DNA of 64,000 bases from NCBI GenBank assembly GCA_030704615.1, contig CM060732.1, positions 66,879,053 through 66,943,052 on the forward strand. Direction: 5' to 3'. This DNA is from Takakia lepidozioides (Eukaryota; Streptophyta; Takakiopsida; Takakiales; Takakiaceae). The notes below the pieces were generated by a model. That model ran no database searches. It was not told the DNA's origin and saw nothing but the letters and a program-made list of their open reading frames with translations. This document shows, piece after piece, positions 29,736-43,342 of the stretch (position 1 is its first letter; every line of letters begins with the position of its first letter). Position numbers and translations under genes: made by a program.

Positions 29736-32700
29736 AAAGTAGAAAAGACATGGTGAGGGGGAATTTAAGCAAATGAGTTTTCGGGGAGCTTCAGTCATTA
29801 CAAGCTCAACTAGTGCAATACCGGAACACACTAGACATAGGATGCGAGTTGAATCGCGTGCCAACCTACTGGTACGGTGCGGGCCTAGGCGGAGCCGGGA
29901 CGCCCTTGGCGGGCCCGCAAATCCCCACCCTACCCTCGCTGTTATTGCCTGTATTATAGTACATACAAAACATAAAAATTCGAAGTGGTTGTAAAAAAGT
30001 GGCGGGTAGCTTGCTGGCTGGATGCATTGACAAATATCGTGGGGGCGGTTGGGTTCCTTTACCATTTACTAACTATTATAGTACATAGTTCAAGTTCCTG
30101 ACCAATTCATCAAAAATTATTTCGGTTGCTTTTGGCAGATTTTAAGGTTGGACCAGATGTCAACCTGTAGAGGCACCATATGTTACTACTGGACAAATTG
30201 CTTCAGTTGGTTCTTCCTTCCATATCGCTATTACGCCCATTCTTGGCAAATATCCGCCCAGATTTGGCTTATTCTACACCATATCTGAATACTACACAAG
30301 AGTAATCTATGCCTAGAAGTACATATCCCAACTATATTGCGTAAATTTATTATACTAGTAATTTTTGTACCGGGCACACCTCCTGATTGTTTATTTGGTT
30401 CCGTTGGGCATCATCATTTGGACAGTTTCTGTTTACTGTTTCGATTAAAACTGATGATCTACCATTGCGAGATTTCCTCGACTTTGTTAAGTTGGTCATT
30501 TAGTGGATTTTCCTTATTTGGGCTTTATGGCTTACCTCAAAACTTGAAATGGGTTAGATGATCTTTTACCATTTTCGGATCCCTCCAAGGTCAAATCCCC
30601 TCCGAATCCATTTCCGTTTCGGGCTTTTGGGTTTAAAAAAATCTGAATAACTTTTTGCATTCTCCAAGGAATTGTGTGAAAAAAAAATATAGTGTTCTTG
30701 GGCACCTGGCACACCAAGATTCATTGCCCGATTGCCTCGGATCTGCCAAGTTGCAAAGAGGTCTCATCACGCAAGCAGGGGGGTCATGATTTGATAAAGG
30801 TAATTCTCGTTGTTTCATTCTTCACACGTGTGTGAGAGAGGGAGAGAAACATGGGATTTTCCCAGGTTTGACCAAGTGGCAACATCACATGCATTGGCCA
30901 AATTGGATACTTTTTGGCTTGTTGGATGAGGGATCTCAAGGGGATGAAACCCTGCTAATTTCACCTCAATCCCATTTGATCCAGTCACTCAAATCTTTAA
31001 AAAATTACCAAAAATGGATATGTTTCTCAAAAGGGCCCCAATAATGGGGCCCACATTCAACGGTGGCATTTTGTGGATCTGGGGCTGATTGGCCTCAAAT
31101 TCGGCAGGTGGATGCAGGAGGAAGGTACGCACCTAATGTGCGGTCAAGTTCTTTAAAAAGTTAATTTTCTGAAAGTTACACCTTTTTTTCACTTAAGGGG
31201 TCATGTTTTCTGAAAAAGTCAAACTATGGCACAGGGCGTTTAAGGGTTAATTCGCCTCCACCCTTGTAATCCTCATTGGTAGTACGAGCTATCCCCAATC
31301 AAGATCATACTCTTGACAGCATAGTGTAAGCGCAAGATATTTGTATCGGTACAAAGACACTAAACAATCCGTTGTCTATTGTAAGACAACAAGGGTTGTC
31401 TGCATGATCAACAAGGTGTTTATTAATCCATGTCCCATGGGCCGACCATCCATGTTTCTCATACACCAAATCCTTACATTTTTAAGATTTGATCAAATAG
31501 ACCACAACTGCTACATTTTCTCAAATTTGGACACCTTGCAATTCCTATATGCTCAATACATGGGTAATTAACAAAAAGACATTTATAAAAAAAAAAAAAA
31601 CTGGGAGCGACAGCCCACGAACAAAGACATATTATGCCCTAACTTATACCCACATTTTGACCCACTTTATAGCCCATGGTGCGATACCTCCTTGGACAGT
31701 GTCTATGTCTAGTCATACAATTTGGCATTCGCATCACTTCAGAGAACCAAGCAATGTGACATCTACTTCATCAAAACCAAAAAAAAAAAACAAAACAATC
31801 TACACAAACTCTTATCATGGAATGCATCTTGAAACTTGAAATCCGTTGGTTCTATCTCGAGCATGCACTCAACAAACAACTGTTTGTGCATAACTAGGGT
31901 GATCCACTCTATCTTCAATGTGTCTTCAAGTGTCTATTCGCCCCTCCATGGGCTATGCATTGAGCCGCTAGACGTTAGAAACATATTTTAATTTTTAACT
32001 CTCTTTAAACTCTAAACCCACTGCTCTTATTAATGTAAGTACACACTTAGGTAGATCCCCACGCCACACGATATTTTCACCATACAATTACATATTGTCA
32101 CGATCAATACCTAGAGCATTCATTCTTTTCAATTTGCTGAAAGAAGAGGAACATGACACTGCACAACAAGAAGTGGGTATACTCTATGTTGTAAAGAACG
32201 GAGTACTAGAACAACTACAATTTTTTGTTGAAACGCCTCTAGTAGTCTTGGCCAACACCTTCAATTTGGAAGCCCTCATTGATGTTGACTTGGGAACAGT
32301 CAAAATAGAATAGACCGTTGTTCTGATGCTTAGAATGATGTAGTAAAGAAACAGCCTATCAGAGGGGGAATTATCTTTTTTCCTCTTCTTTACTACCTAA
32401 GCAATATGGCCATATAACAACATCATTAGCTTCAAAAAAAATCTTAGCAGTCATATTGGCATTAGTGCGAAAGCAAGAAATTATAGCAAACCAAACTGTT
32501 GTAGCCTCATTGCACATAAATGTCAAGTTCATCAAACAAATTAGAAGAATCGAAGTTTGCATTATCTCAACAATGAAAACCTTGACATGCTGATGGATCT
32601 AAGTCAGCTTGCGCAAGGAAAATATCAGAGAATTTGTTCAAATGGTTATGGATTTTATCGGCCGTCCCAGCCTTGATACGAGCTTTTGCAAACTGCATCA

Positions 32701-33500
32701 CTGATTGATTGGGTACTAACCTCCAAAGATGGTTGGGGATAGTCAGAAAGCAAATCGTCAACTTAGAACCAGCCCTTCGGACGTCTCCTTGAGAAACTCA
32801 CTCTTTAAGGAGTTGCCATTCATGCTTTCAAAGGGTTATCCAACAATTTGGGTACAGCGCCAAATTAGGAACATGATCACTCTCATCCCATCTCATCTGC
32901 AATGATCCAGCTGCCTTATACTAATGTACACGAAAGCCAGAAAGGATCCGGATTCACCTCTTTGACTGAATACTTTCATATCATCCTTTAACAAAACCTT
33001 GCTCGATTAAAAATTTCTTCCTGGGAGAAAGACTACCTACTTTCTGCCAACTTCCCATGTGCAAGGATGTCTTCAACAGTCTGTTCACTGTCAAATCTAT
33101 CTATGATAAAACAGTGCGTATGACTGAACTCATGCCACAGCATGAGTCACACCACCTTTGCCACAGCATTACTGAACTCGTGCGTTCAGCCTTATGGCCT
33201 GACAATGGTCTTATGATCTAAACAGCAGGCTATCTACAGGGGACTGGATAAACTAGAGCACGGAGAATAATTATGAACAAGTAGTTACAAAGAGATTAGT
33301 TGTTCCCACCCAAAGTACAGGTTTAGGCTACCGAACAAAACAAACCATTCAACATGTTTGAGGCTTTCATCCTTCCATTCACAACTGTGAGAACACCATT
33401 TCATGTAGCACGTTCCCCCTTTCACCACTTTCCTGCCTCCCCCAAAACTGATCATTTGGAATTCTGGGCCAAACACCCAAAAACATGACACCAATGCACA
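29736..33500. other. Gene-poor interval
   Basis: A short GC-rich patch lies at about 29870-29935, and A-rich runs at about 31587-31601 and 31778-31790. Open frames such as 32095-32313 (+) show no family I know and no splice partners. The last part, next to 33501, should be PTEN2 3' UTR. Confidence 0.45.
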
Positions 33501-36500
33501 TTACTGCTCTTCCTCCTCACTTTCATAATCCTCTTCGTCACCAAACGTAAAAACAGATGCATCTGCAGCACTAGCTGTTGCAATCGCTCTGAAGTCACTA
33601 GGGGCAACCGCAGCATTCAGTCTCGGACTGTCCTCTTCCCTGAAAGACGCTCCGGCAATCTCTTTGTGACTACTTTCAAGCCCAACCACCCCTGCTCCAA
33701 ATCGGCGTGACCCACTCTCACTGTCACCACCTTTTGAAATACTTCCACCTTGGGATCCATCTACCTTCTCTGAGTGAAGCATCCCTCCATCACTCTCTGC
33801 CTCTTTTACCTGCTCATTCTCTGACACTCTAGCCTGCATCAAATTCCCTGTGCTTGGAGACTTCGATTCATCAGTCAATGGGTGTTCGATGGGACTTGCA
33901 AGGATGTTGGGATCCTTCTGAATTCCAAGGGGGCTGTTCCCTGCCTGTGCAAGGGCTTCTTTTGTTGCATCTCCGCTCTCAGAAGCATTTTTACTCCCGT
34001 GGGATTTGACTTCTGTGCCATCTTCATTCTCCCCTTCACTATCTGCTTTACAGAAAATTTGTAGTTTTAGGACACACTCTGCTGACATGGATATCCACTA
34101 TGTATTCAACTACTCATGCAAACTCACTATGAAAACAGACGCTGACACAAAATTGAACTGAAAGACCAAAACCACGGCAACTAATAAACAACACAAAGCC
34201 AAAATAATCTGAGAGTCAGGTCAGTGACCTGTAAAGACATTCTCTCTGTCTCTTCCATCCACAGCCATCTCCGTGGGAGGTGGTGATGACCCTATTGCCA
34301 CCTGCTGCAGGGAACTCTCTTCGGGGAGAGAAGGCGCCGGAGCCTCTGACCCAGTAGCTGATGACTGGGGAGCAGGAGCTTCAGTGGCGGGCTTAGATGG
34401 AACAGGGGCATCGTGGTCCAAGACCACCACTTCAACTTGAAAACCAGGGGCAGGGAGCCGCCTCTGCATACCAATATTGGACAGCCAAAATGTGAAAAAA
34501 CATCCATTCTCGGTTTTCTTGGCTGCTTGTCCCTCTTCTCTGAAGTTTCAGCTTGCAACAATGCTCAGATGTCACTCATACATGGCTCACATTTCATGTT
34601 TGCACTTTGTTTAATCTATGAAGCTCATCTCTGTCTTCATGCCTCCACTCAATATGAGGCCAGGTAAAATGATCATCAATGTAGCAAATCAAATGTGGTT
34701 CTCTGTCTAAGTTCCATACTGAGATTCATCACAAGGATTACATCCCAAGGGTCTGTGACTGCAAGACTATGTATATGTAATGGCAAAGCATGACATTGGT
34801 CAGTCCAATCTCTTCCCAGCTGGCTCAAACTGTGCTCTACAAGAAATATGTAGGAGCAGAAACATTTGTCTGCTTAGGCAGTGGAGGGATTAGAACCTTG
34901 TCAAACCCATCAAGCTGAGCAGTACTGAGAATTTGTCTAGTCTCCATCATGTTTGTGTTCAACCAACTGCCACACAACCACCACCAACTTATTAGTGTGA
35001 CAAATGACATAACAAAAGGGCCAGTGTTGAATGAAAAGGACAGATTTCCTCTTCGCAACCACAAAACCACTGCAACTCAGCTTATATCACACTCCATATC
35101 TGTGCATCCTCAGACTATGCTGTCTGATAAAAAACATTGGATCTTCGTTAGGGATCCCGGGAAGATCAATGCTAGGATGTAAATGGTGTATTTTACTAGC
35201 ACAGAAAGGGGAAGGCCGGAGAGAATTATAGAGGGAGGGAAAAAAAAGGGAGGGGTGTTCACCAGTAGAAGTCACCATGGCGATCGGCAAAGTGCACTTT
35301 GAAATCCCCATTTAGGTCCGCAACACAGCGCTCACCAGGCAGTGCAAACACAACCACACCCTTTCTTGGAGCATTGAACCATATGTCCTCTGACTGTGCA
35401 CACCAGCAAGTTTTACTGAGCTGGAAGATTTCCTAATGGACAGCAATTCTCCCACAACACTCTAGTATCTTTTGTACAATATCGAAGATCACTAGTTCCA
35501 AGTCCTCAAAGATAAGGTCCTCAGACATATACACATTGATGACAGCTTTCATTAGGTGGCCCAGTGATGATGTCAATGTGGTGACATTGGAGATTGATCA
35601 GGATGCAAGTCTACATTGGGGGCTATGAGGGCACAGTGCATTGTCCACATAGCTTCAGGTGGGTGGGGATTGCCTGCCAAATGTGTACGTAGAATTTAGA
35701 GTAAGCCCTAGGTAACACTTACAGTGCAGGTGGCAATCAGTAACAAGGCAATGGGGCACCAAATTATCCTGGCTTCAGCTGACTCACTCATTTCATGTCC
35801 CTTTCTTACAAAAACAAAGTACTGAACGACTAGCCTCGTACCATCAGGTCCTTCGTTCGTGGATGTTTCTTACTTGAGAACAAAACACCTGCTCCACGCC
35901 AAAATCTATCTTTGTCAACTTGAACCAGCCATTGGACTCTCCTGTACAGTAATCCTTCTGTTTCATCTTGTATTTCCCTTTAATAAGAATCTCAGGGTGA
36001 CCTTCAGTCTCTTTCTTGTTTCTCTTACTTTGCACCCTTGTCTTCTTGTCTGTCTCTATCAAACCATAAGATCCACCTCTCTTTCTCCAGCTCTTTGGTC
36101 GCTACAGGATGATTGGCAATGCAATGACAGCCACCATGTCCATTTAGAAGGCAACAATAGCAGTGCTGAAAGCACACCATGGTTTAGGGTTCAGGGATGG
36201 TCTGCAGCTGGATTGCTCTTAGCTAAGTATGAGCACTACGGCAAGTTCAGGCTGAGTGTACAGACTGATAGGTTGAATACCCACAACCGCCCCCAAGAAC
36301 AGGCATTTTGGGTGTACATCATAGTTCATAACCACAGAGAATGATCACGCAATAACACCTCATCTGTCTCTCTTCCTCTCTCCTGGCACATCCACAATTG
36401 ACTATAAACATACATCTGAACATGAGCCTACAGTGAACTTTGATATGAATCTCGGTTGCAGTTATGGAAGTTATTGCTTTTTGAAACTAGAAGTTCATCC

Positions 36501-39500
36501 CATCACATCAACAGGTGATATGCAGAAGAAAATGACACATTACCATTGTGGTCGGAGATGGTGACAGCAGGGCGAATCCAGTAAGGGCATTTGTGCAGCC
36601 GGATGCCCCTCAGTATGCACCTGCAATTAGAACCACCTCAGAGGATGTACTCATTGATTGGTCCCTGTGAACATTGGCAATAACCTAGCCTTATGGGCCT
36701 AGTCCCCATGGGACTAAAACTTTTACAGCTGGTTGTGAGGTTTTGCACAAGTTTATACATGACTTTAGCTCCATAGGACATAGTCAAACAACACAGTAGT
36801 ACCATCAAACCAGCGAATGTACTCATAGGACGTTGTCTGCCATAGCCTTGTGGCCAAACCCAGATTGGGCAGACCAGAGAGAGGGAGAGAGAGGTAGAGA
36901 GGAGACCAAAAATTTTCGTTTCAAGAAAAGGACAGTTCTTGTGGTATGAGGTGATATGGGAGTAAAAGCCTGCAGGTTACAAGACAAAGCAAACACTATT
37001 TGTGCACTTTAAGCACATGATGGGTGGAGGATCCCTCCCTGCATCACAAGCAGGCTCAGTAGGAATGAGAGTTCCATGTTTTGCAATTCTCTGTTGGAGG
37101 AAAACTTTCACAAGAAAGGGATTTACTTGTCTCAAGTTCTTTTGCCATTTGGGTTGTTTGTGGATTGATAACCGGGGAGCAGAATGGCCACACCATCATG
37201 GAAGTTTCCCTCCTGTAATAGCTAAAGAGAGAAGAAGATTGCCAGAAAAGAGAGAGAGATCACCCAAGCAAGACTTACTTTCGGCCTACTGGAGTCTCCC
37301 CATTGAACTCCCTCATCACCCGCTCAAAATATTTCACGTAGCGCTGCCAAACACCAGACCGGATAGAGTCAAGACCCTGGGTTAGGTTACATATAATAGC
37401 CCATGACGGTGTACAGTTCACATGAAGCCCAGGACATTGGCAGGCATGTTAAATGCGGATGAAATCTATTAAACAAGATGAATATAAAAAAAACAGATAT
37501 CAATTCTTCATACATGGGCCAATGGCACAGGCTACCCTAGGCCTAGATCTCCCAAACAGGAGGGTCTCTCAACGTGTGCATATGAATGTAAAGGGGCAGG
37601 GAGCACACCCATAAGATGGGGAGAGAAAGGAAGACAACAATACTTCATAAGTGTCCATGAGAAGCTTGGATGGCTTACTGGACAAAGAACCAACACACCC
37701 AGAGGAATAATCACATGCGCAAAGGATTCTAGGTTCTTTGGACTTCACACAAAGAGAAAGTGGGTGGGAAAGATTACAAGCTGGCTGGGAAGAACAAGGC
37801 CCTTGCCATCCACACAACGCTTCTGATTGTAATAATTAATTGACTCCTCCGCAGTTGGGAAAAACTGCAGCAGTGCATCCATGAAGAAGCAATGATCATT
37901 CAGTAGACTGGGGAAGAATATATGGGAGGAAACTCATGTGGAGAGCGACCTCATCTATCCCATGACATCCCTATGCCTCTCTCTATCCTTTACTCTATCA
38001 TGTGTTTTCAGTAAATGCCAGCCATCAAGTTATTTCTTAATCAATCCTTTCACCATATTGTTGCCTGTGTCTGTGATACTGCAAATACAGGCTGAGCTTC
38101 AGATCCTGGTAAGTGGCTCACAAGTGCCTCCTGCAGGTTTTGGTATCCCGTGGTAACTAGGCTCATCAGAGTGTGTCACATGGTAACATATGTTAAGCTC
38201 AAGGCAGATCTACAACAGGAATACATCATGCCCCTTCTTATGCCCCTCCCCTCTTGCTTACAAAGCATTGGAAAAGGTAAGATCAATTTCAGATCATGAA
38301 TGTGTTGTAGTACACAAGCTCGGAAAAGAGGGGAGAGTACCTTGAGGTAGAGGAGGAGGCAAGATATCATGAGCCCGGTGCGCGCCATACCTGCCTTACA
38401 ATGAACTACCACCACATTTTCAAGGTCCCCTTTCAACCAGGAGTACGCACTCTGGCAAAATGCAGCTACCAGCTGTAACGGAGGACAGTTGTGATCATCA
38501 AATGGGAAACATGCTACCTGTCACCCAGCAAATCAGACCACATCTGCTCAAAACCTGCCATTCCAGCTCTCTATTTTGTCCATAAGCCTGTGCCTCCCTA
38601 CCCACCATGGACTTTCTTTCTTTCTTGCACACACTCTCTATCTCATGTTACGGCACTTCAGCTCCTTCACCACAATTCGGCTTGCTTAGGGAGGCTGATC
38701 GAGCGCCTCACCTATGGGATTTAAGGTCAACATGATGGGAGTACATACACCCGCAATGAGTTCCAAGCATGCTGCACTCACAATTGTTTCAAACCACTCT
38801 TACTGACGCCCAGGCATTACAGACCAGTAACCCCGCTGCCATGGTGGTGATGTGCAAAGGTTATGTCTACAGAGGTTTTGCGCTAGTAAATTGCTGATCC
38901 CAATTCTTAGACCATCCAAGATAATGCACAAAGAACTTCCACTCCTTCCAAAACTCTGCTATTTGGATCTTGGCTTCATATACGAGGGGGCCACATGGTA
39001 TGCAGTACCTCCTCCCCCTCTGTGAACTGACCGCCCTCCTTCTCATCTAATAGACCACAAAATTTCTGATCTTTTCTCTCTGTGCACCCACGTCGTGGGG
39101 TGGCTAGAGCAGCAGTGCAGTTGTGTATCCTAATATGATATCTACACAAGCTCTACATCTAACATTCCCTGTGGACAAGCAGAAATTGGTGATTTTGCGA
39201 TGAGTCCCACATCAAATGTTCACAGGGACAAATGATTAGTAAATCTCTGCACCTACAGCAACATGTGTCACATTAGTCCAACATAGCAAAGCAGCATCAA
39301 TTGGTGATGCAGTAGTCCTGTCTGACGTACACAATAACTTTCATAATTCTGTGCTAGGCATAATAAATGGTAGATGAAAAACATACAACCAGCTCTGGTA
39401 GCATCGCACAAGGACTAAACCCTAAAATGTATGCCATAGATAACGTAGACTGAGAAAGACATCGGCGCATGTCTCTTTCCTGCCTTTGCCTTACAATCGG

Positions 39501-41605
39501 GCTTCAACTATCTTTACTGATCTACAAATTGTCACTTCCCCAGCATTTCACATGCAACAAGTATCTGATGGAAGTGATGGGCACGCCGTAGATGACAAAA
39601 AACCGCAATATTTTCAAATGAAACCGGACAACAGATTGAACAAGAAACTTGCCTTTCCTTCAAAGAGTGCGGCATCATATAGTCGTTCTGAGCAGAGGTT
39701 ATAAACCTTGTACTTTCCCTGACAAACAAACCCACTTGCTTACAGATCCCAAGACATGCTGACAGAGGTTACTGAACTGATATGAGTTTACATCAGCTTA
39801 ATTGTGATGAGACATCCATCAATGCCATGGATTGCGTGATGATGAGGCGGTTATGCTCAGGAGGGAGGCTTTACTGGAAGGGTGTTTACCTTGTGTTGGG
39901 TTTCAAAGAATTTGATGACCTCCTCCATATGATTGCGGTAGAAGCCCTAAACATACCAGTGCACCATGGTACCAGTTGAGAATCAAGCTGGCATTTTTGT
40001 TAGAACTTACAATTATATCTAGGGAGTTTCCACCGAACTATGGGCACTTTCTGCTTCCTGAGGACCCCAACATAACGCCTCCAGGGAGACACCCAACCCC
40101 ACATATCCTGCAGTCTGTGTGTCTGTGATAGAAGAGAGAGAAGAGTGCATTTGCCCCTTGAATCACAAAGATACTTCTCTTTCCCCCTTACACTGTTCCC
40201 CAGCAATGCACATTCGATACTGTAACTGCTGTGGCGATACGGCGATGAGGAACTCACACAAGTGATTAGGCCTGTGACCTAACCAACAGCAGCCGAAACT
40301 ACTGGAGTCCCTTCTTCAATGAAATTAAGCTCATTGGGCTGTGCCTTAAGCCATTGAGATGTCAAGTCACTATGTAAATATTGCCCTCATCAATCTGGAG
40401 GTCTGCCTTGGCCAACCCTGGCTAATTCATAGAAACTACAATGTGCATGCATATGTTGATAGGCTGGATGATGGTAACCTACCAGATTCCAAAAATATAT
40501 CTGGTTCTTCAATACTCATGATTTTGAATTTTTCCTTAATCTTTACAGTACTTCAACAATTCATCAGATATTACTAGAAGAGAAGAAAGAAGTCAAGCTT
40601 AAGAAGAGGATCTCAAGTACCTCCACATATCCCAGAAGGCCAGAGCTTATATCTCCTGCCGGGAAACCCATGGCAATCACATTTTCAGTGATGTAGGCCA
40701 TATCCAAATCAAATCCACCTTCCTGTACAAGGCACTCATTCAGCACAGGTGACTTTACAACCGTATCCTCCTTAAACCCCAGCTAGAGAACTGCCAGTCT
40801 TGTAAATGAAAAATTGATCGCTGTGCCAGCCCTATGGTGCTTAAAACAATGAGATTGTCTCCCTACATACCCCCCCACGGCTGCAGGCACTATATTTTAA
40901 GAGTTCGTTTTCTCTCCTTTCCTCCAGGGGCATGGCAAGTTGGGTCGAGTCAGTGCATCTCTGCTTACGCCCCTTCCAAATAGGATCACTGGAACTGGCC
41001 CTTAGGCCACCAGCTTCCTTGCCAACAAGTATTGAATGGTGAACGTCAAGTACAAATGCAATGTACCCATGATTTACCTGATACCTTCGCTTATTCTGTG
41101 ACACAAGATGTCGGGCCTTGATCTGCACTGCCTTCACAGCATTCTTCGACGAGTCAAAAATTCCCCTGGTGAAGGTGCCCAACGCACTGCCCTCCTGAGC
41201 TTGGGCATTAGAAGTACTTTCATCTGGGGCCTCGACCACAGGAATCTTGACGGGCGCCCGCTTCCCAAATCCTGTGGTAAACAAACTGAAGGGTGATGAT
41301 CGGCCAACCTCCCCAGCCACGCTCGAGGACACTTCCGGTGAAGCTGCAGGCATTCGCAATCCTCTGGCCCAATTGGAGAGACCTGATCTGGAGCCCCATT
41401 TCGCAGCCTCTCCACTGCCCTCCACGGGTGGCTTGGAGATGGGAGCACCACGGGGTAAAGAGAAGGACCGTTGCTCTTGAACGTGGTGCAAGTCACTGGC
41501 TGAAGACAGGTTAGAGACTGATCTAAGGAGAGGGGTATATGGGATACCCGATGAAGTTGGGACGCTGGCTGACGGTGTGTCATCCGTAGCTACGCTTCCC
41601 ATCAT
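33501..41605 (-). CDS. PTEN2: PTEN2-class phosphatase (dual-specificity/lipid)
   Basis: Thirteen exons (minus): 41605-41078, 40722-40621, 39946-39890, 39718-39653, 38517-38341, 37864-37778, 37343-37279, 36620-36544, 35888-35842, 35393-35263, 34966-34897, 34463-34229, 34042-33501. Phases close to ~727 residues, longer than the ~610 usual for flowering plants. An N-terminal Ser/Pro-rich region precedes LGTFTRGIFDSSKNAVKAVQ, shared by plant PTEN2s. The phosphatase domain starts EGGFDLDMAYITENVIAMGF and has the P-loop HCKAGMARTG (~290-299; Cys ~291, Arg ~297). A C2 domain (IRLHKCPYWIRPAVTISDHN, then VVVFALPGE, DFKVHFADRHGDFY) follows. The long acidic, Ser-rich tail ends ADASVFTFGDEEDYES, a PTEN2 signature. 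Intron 4 has a GC donor (AAG|GCAAGT). The family removes phosphate from phosphoinositides; substrate here is not known. The start is the first ATG after an upstream stop-free stretch; an earlier exon is possible. Confidence 0.95.
36638..36905 (-). repeat. LINE-derived fragment in a PTEN2 intron
   Basis: Read on the minus strand, about 36860-36815 (GGCCACAAGGCTATGGCA, then TCCTATGAGTACATTC) matches about 47300-47250 in the LINE relic of the MBL gene nearly base for base. The encoded string is ATRLWQTTSYEYI against ATRLWQTKSYEYI. Flanks diverge. A purine-rich microsatellite adjoins it at about 36875-36905. Confidence 0.6.
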
Positions 41606-43342
41606 GATACTCAAGCCCTCTCTCAAATTCGTCAGGCAGGGCTGCTGGATCCGTCTTTGGTGGTGCAACACTGACAGGAGAGGAGATTCAGAAAAGGAGG
41701 AGAAAGGGGCCGCTACAGTAGTTGAAAACTATCCTAAAAGGAAAATGCAGCACGGTAGCAGGACTCAGAAACATGCGCACACATCCTGATCAAGGGTAAT
41801 GGGACGTAGATGTAGGAACATCCTTAAAGAAATCATACCCTAAACAATTACTTAAATTCACTATAGGCCCAGAAGTTAGCAAAAGGCCGGAGGAAATCAA
41901 AGCTGGGTGTCGATGAAGTGATGGACAAGCATGCATGCTTGCAAGCACAAACTCAAATGAGATAAATAGCTTCTGCGATACCCAGATCCGCCAACAGTGT
42001 GCTAGCACTGCTGTAGCCCACAACCTTCAGACCCAACTGGACGCCAAACTGGCTCTCTTCGTAGCACTTCACATCTCAGTTCTCCAGATGCTATCATCGT
42101 CTGTATCAGTTCCCTCATCAGCCTAGTGACCCAACTTCAGTTCCTTCTCTCTCTTCGACCCGCCCTGCGCCCCCGCCTCAAGATCATGAGGTAGTAATCC
42201 ACAAACCCGAGCTCAACAGCTCAAGAAACCTGTGAAGCATTCATGATCTAAAATTGCTGAATCTATTTGCAACCTTTCTAATACCGATTGCTGAGTCAGA
42301 CGGTTCGATGAAGCCTTCAGGACGAGCTGACGTTGTCGACGCTATTCGTTCGTCTATTCCGTGGGCAGACCTCATACGCCAAAAGTCGCACACTATGTTC
42401 AGATAATAGTCAGACCTGGCTCGTTGTTATAGGGGAGGGGTATCAATGTCTTTACCCACCACTCGGACATCCAGACACACAGATGGGTGCTCAAATTTTG
42501 TAGAGTACCCTTGCACTGAAGGATGATCACCAGAGTAAACCTCTACAATTCGGCGACAAGAATTCGAAGGTTTGCCGTGCATCACACTGCAGCTCAGGAG
42601 TCCGAAACCATCTCCAATGGCAACATCAGTTCTAAGTGAACCTGTGTACAGGGTACCGAATCCAACCAATTGACCATGTATGCATGAAGGCTGGGAAAAA
42701 ACTACTTCCTGCTTCTAGTCATGCTGCAATTCCAACTCCAACATCACATTGCAGGAATTACATTGACATCGAATCACAGCACTCTAACGGGTGGTGGATC
42801 CAGCCCAGCCATATAATCAACTATAGAAAGGTTGTTGCAGCTCAGGGCTTGGAGTGGACTGTGAGGTCCCTTTCTTCCTTTGAGGAGACAAACCCTGAAT
42901 CTTCAACAAGAGATCATGTATACATGGAGATCTGTTCTCAGGCCTTCTAATGATATATGTAGTTGATCGAATGCTATCACTGCAACACTACTGTGTGCTC
43001 ATTTGGGAGTTCAACAGCGACCAATAGTATGTCAAGGGACTTTCCTGTTGATGACTGTATTTCCACTGACACTGGCGATGGAGCAGCTGCCAAATAGCAA
43101 CCATAGTGTAAATAGTGGCTGCCGAGGTTGTTCTGAAAGAGACGAGGACCAAAGAGGCTAGTGGGAAATGCCAGAGGAGAGGCCACTGCCTTTCCTGGGC
43201 TTCAAAGCAAGGAATAATACGACCTCCTCCAGATCAAAACCATTAGAGAATTCCCAGGCATAATGGCCAATTATTATTCTCAAATGAGACTACCAGCAAT
43301 GTTTGTCAAGGAAGCCACTAGCATTTGAAACATGACTTGCAG
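41606..43342. other. Region between PTEN2 start and MBL hydrolase stop
   Basis: Both neighbours are on the minus strand, so this holds the PTEN2 promoter/5' UTR and the MBL 3' UTR. An 80-codon frame at 42427-42669 (-) has no recognisable domain. Confidence 0.5.

Noticed and set aside
41134-41583. 149-codon alternative frame over PTEN2 exon 1
   Set aside because: The other frame ends in the conserved PTEN2 block GIFDSSKNAVKAVQ; this one is a GC-rich shadow.
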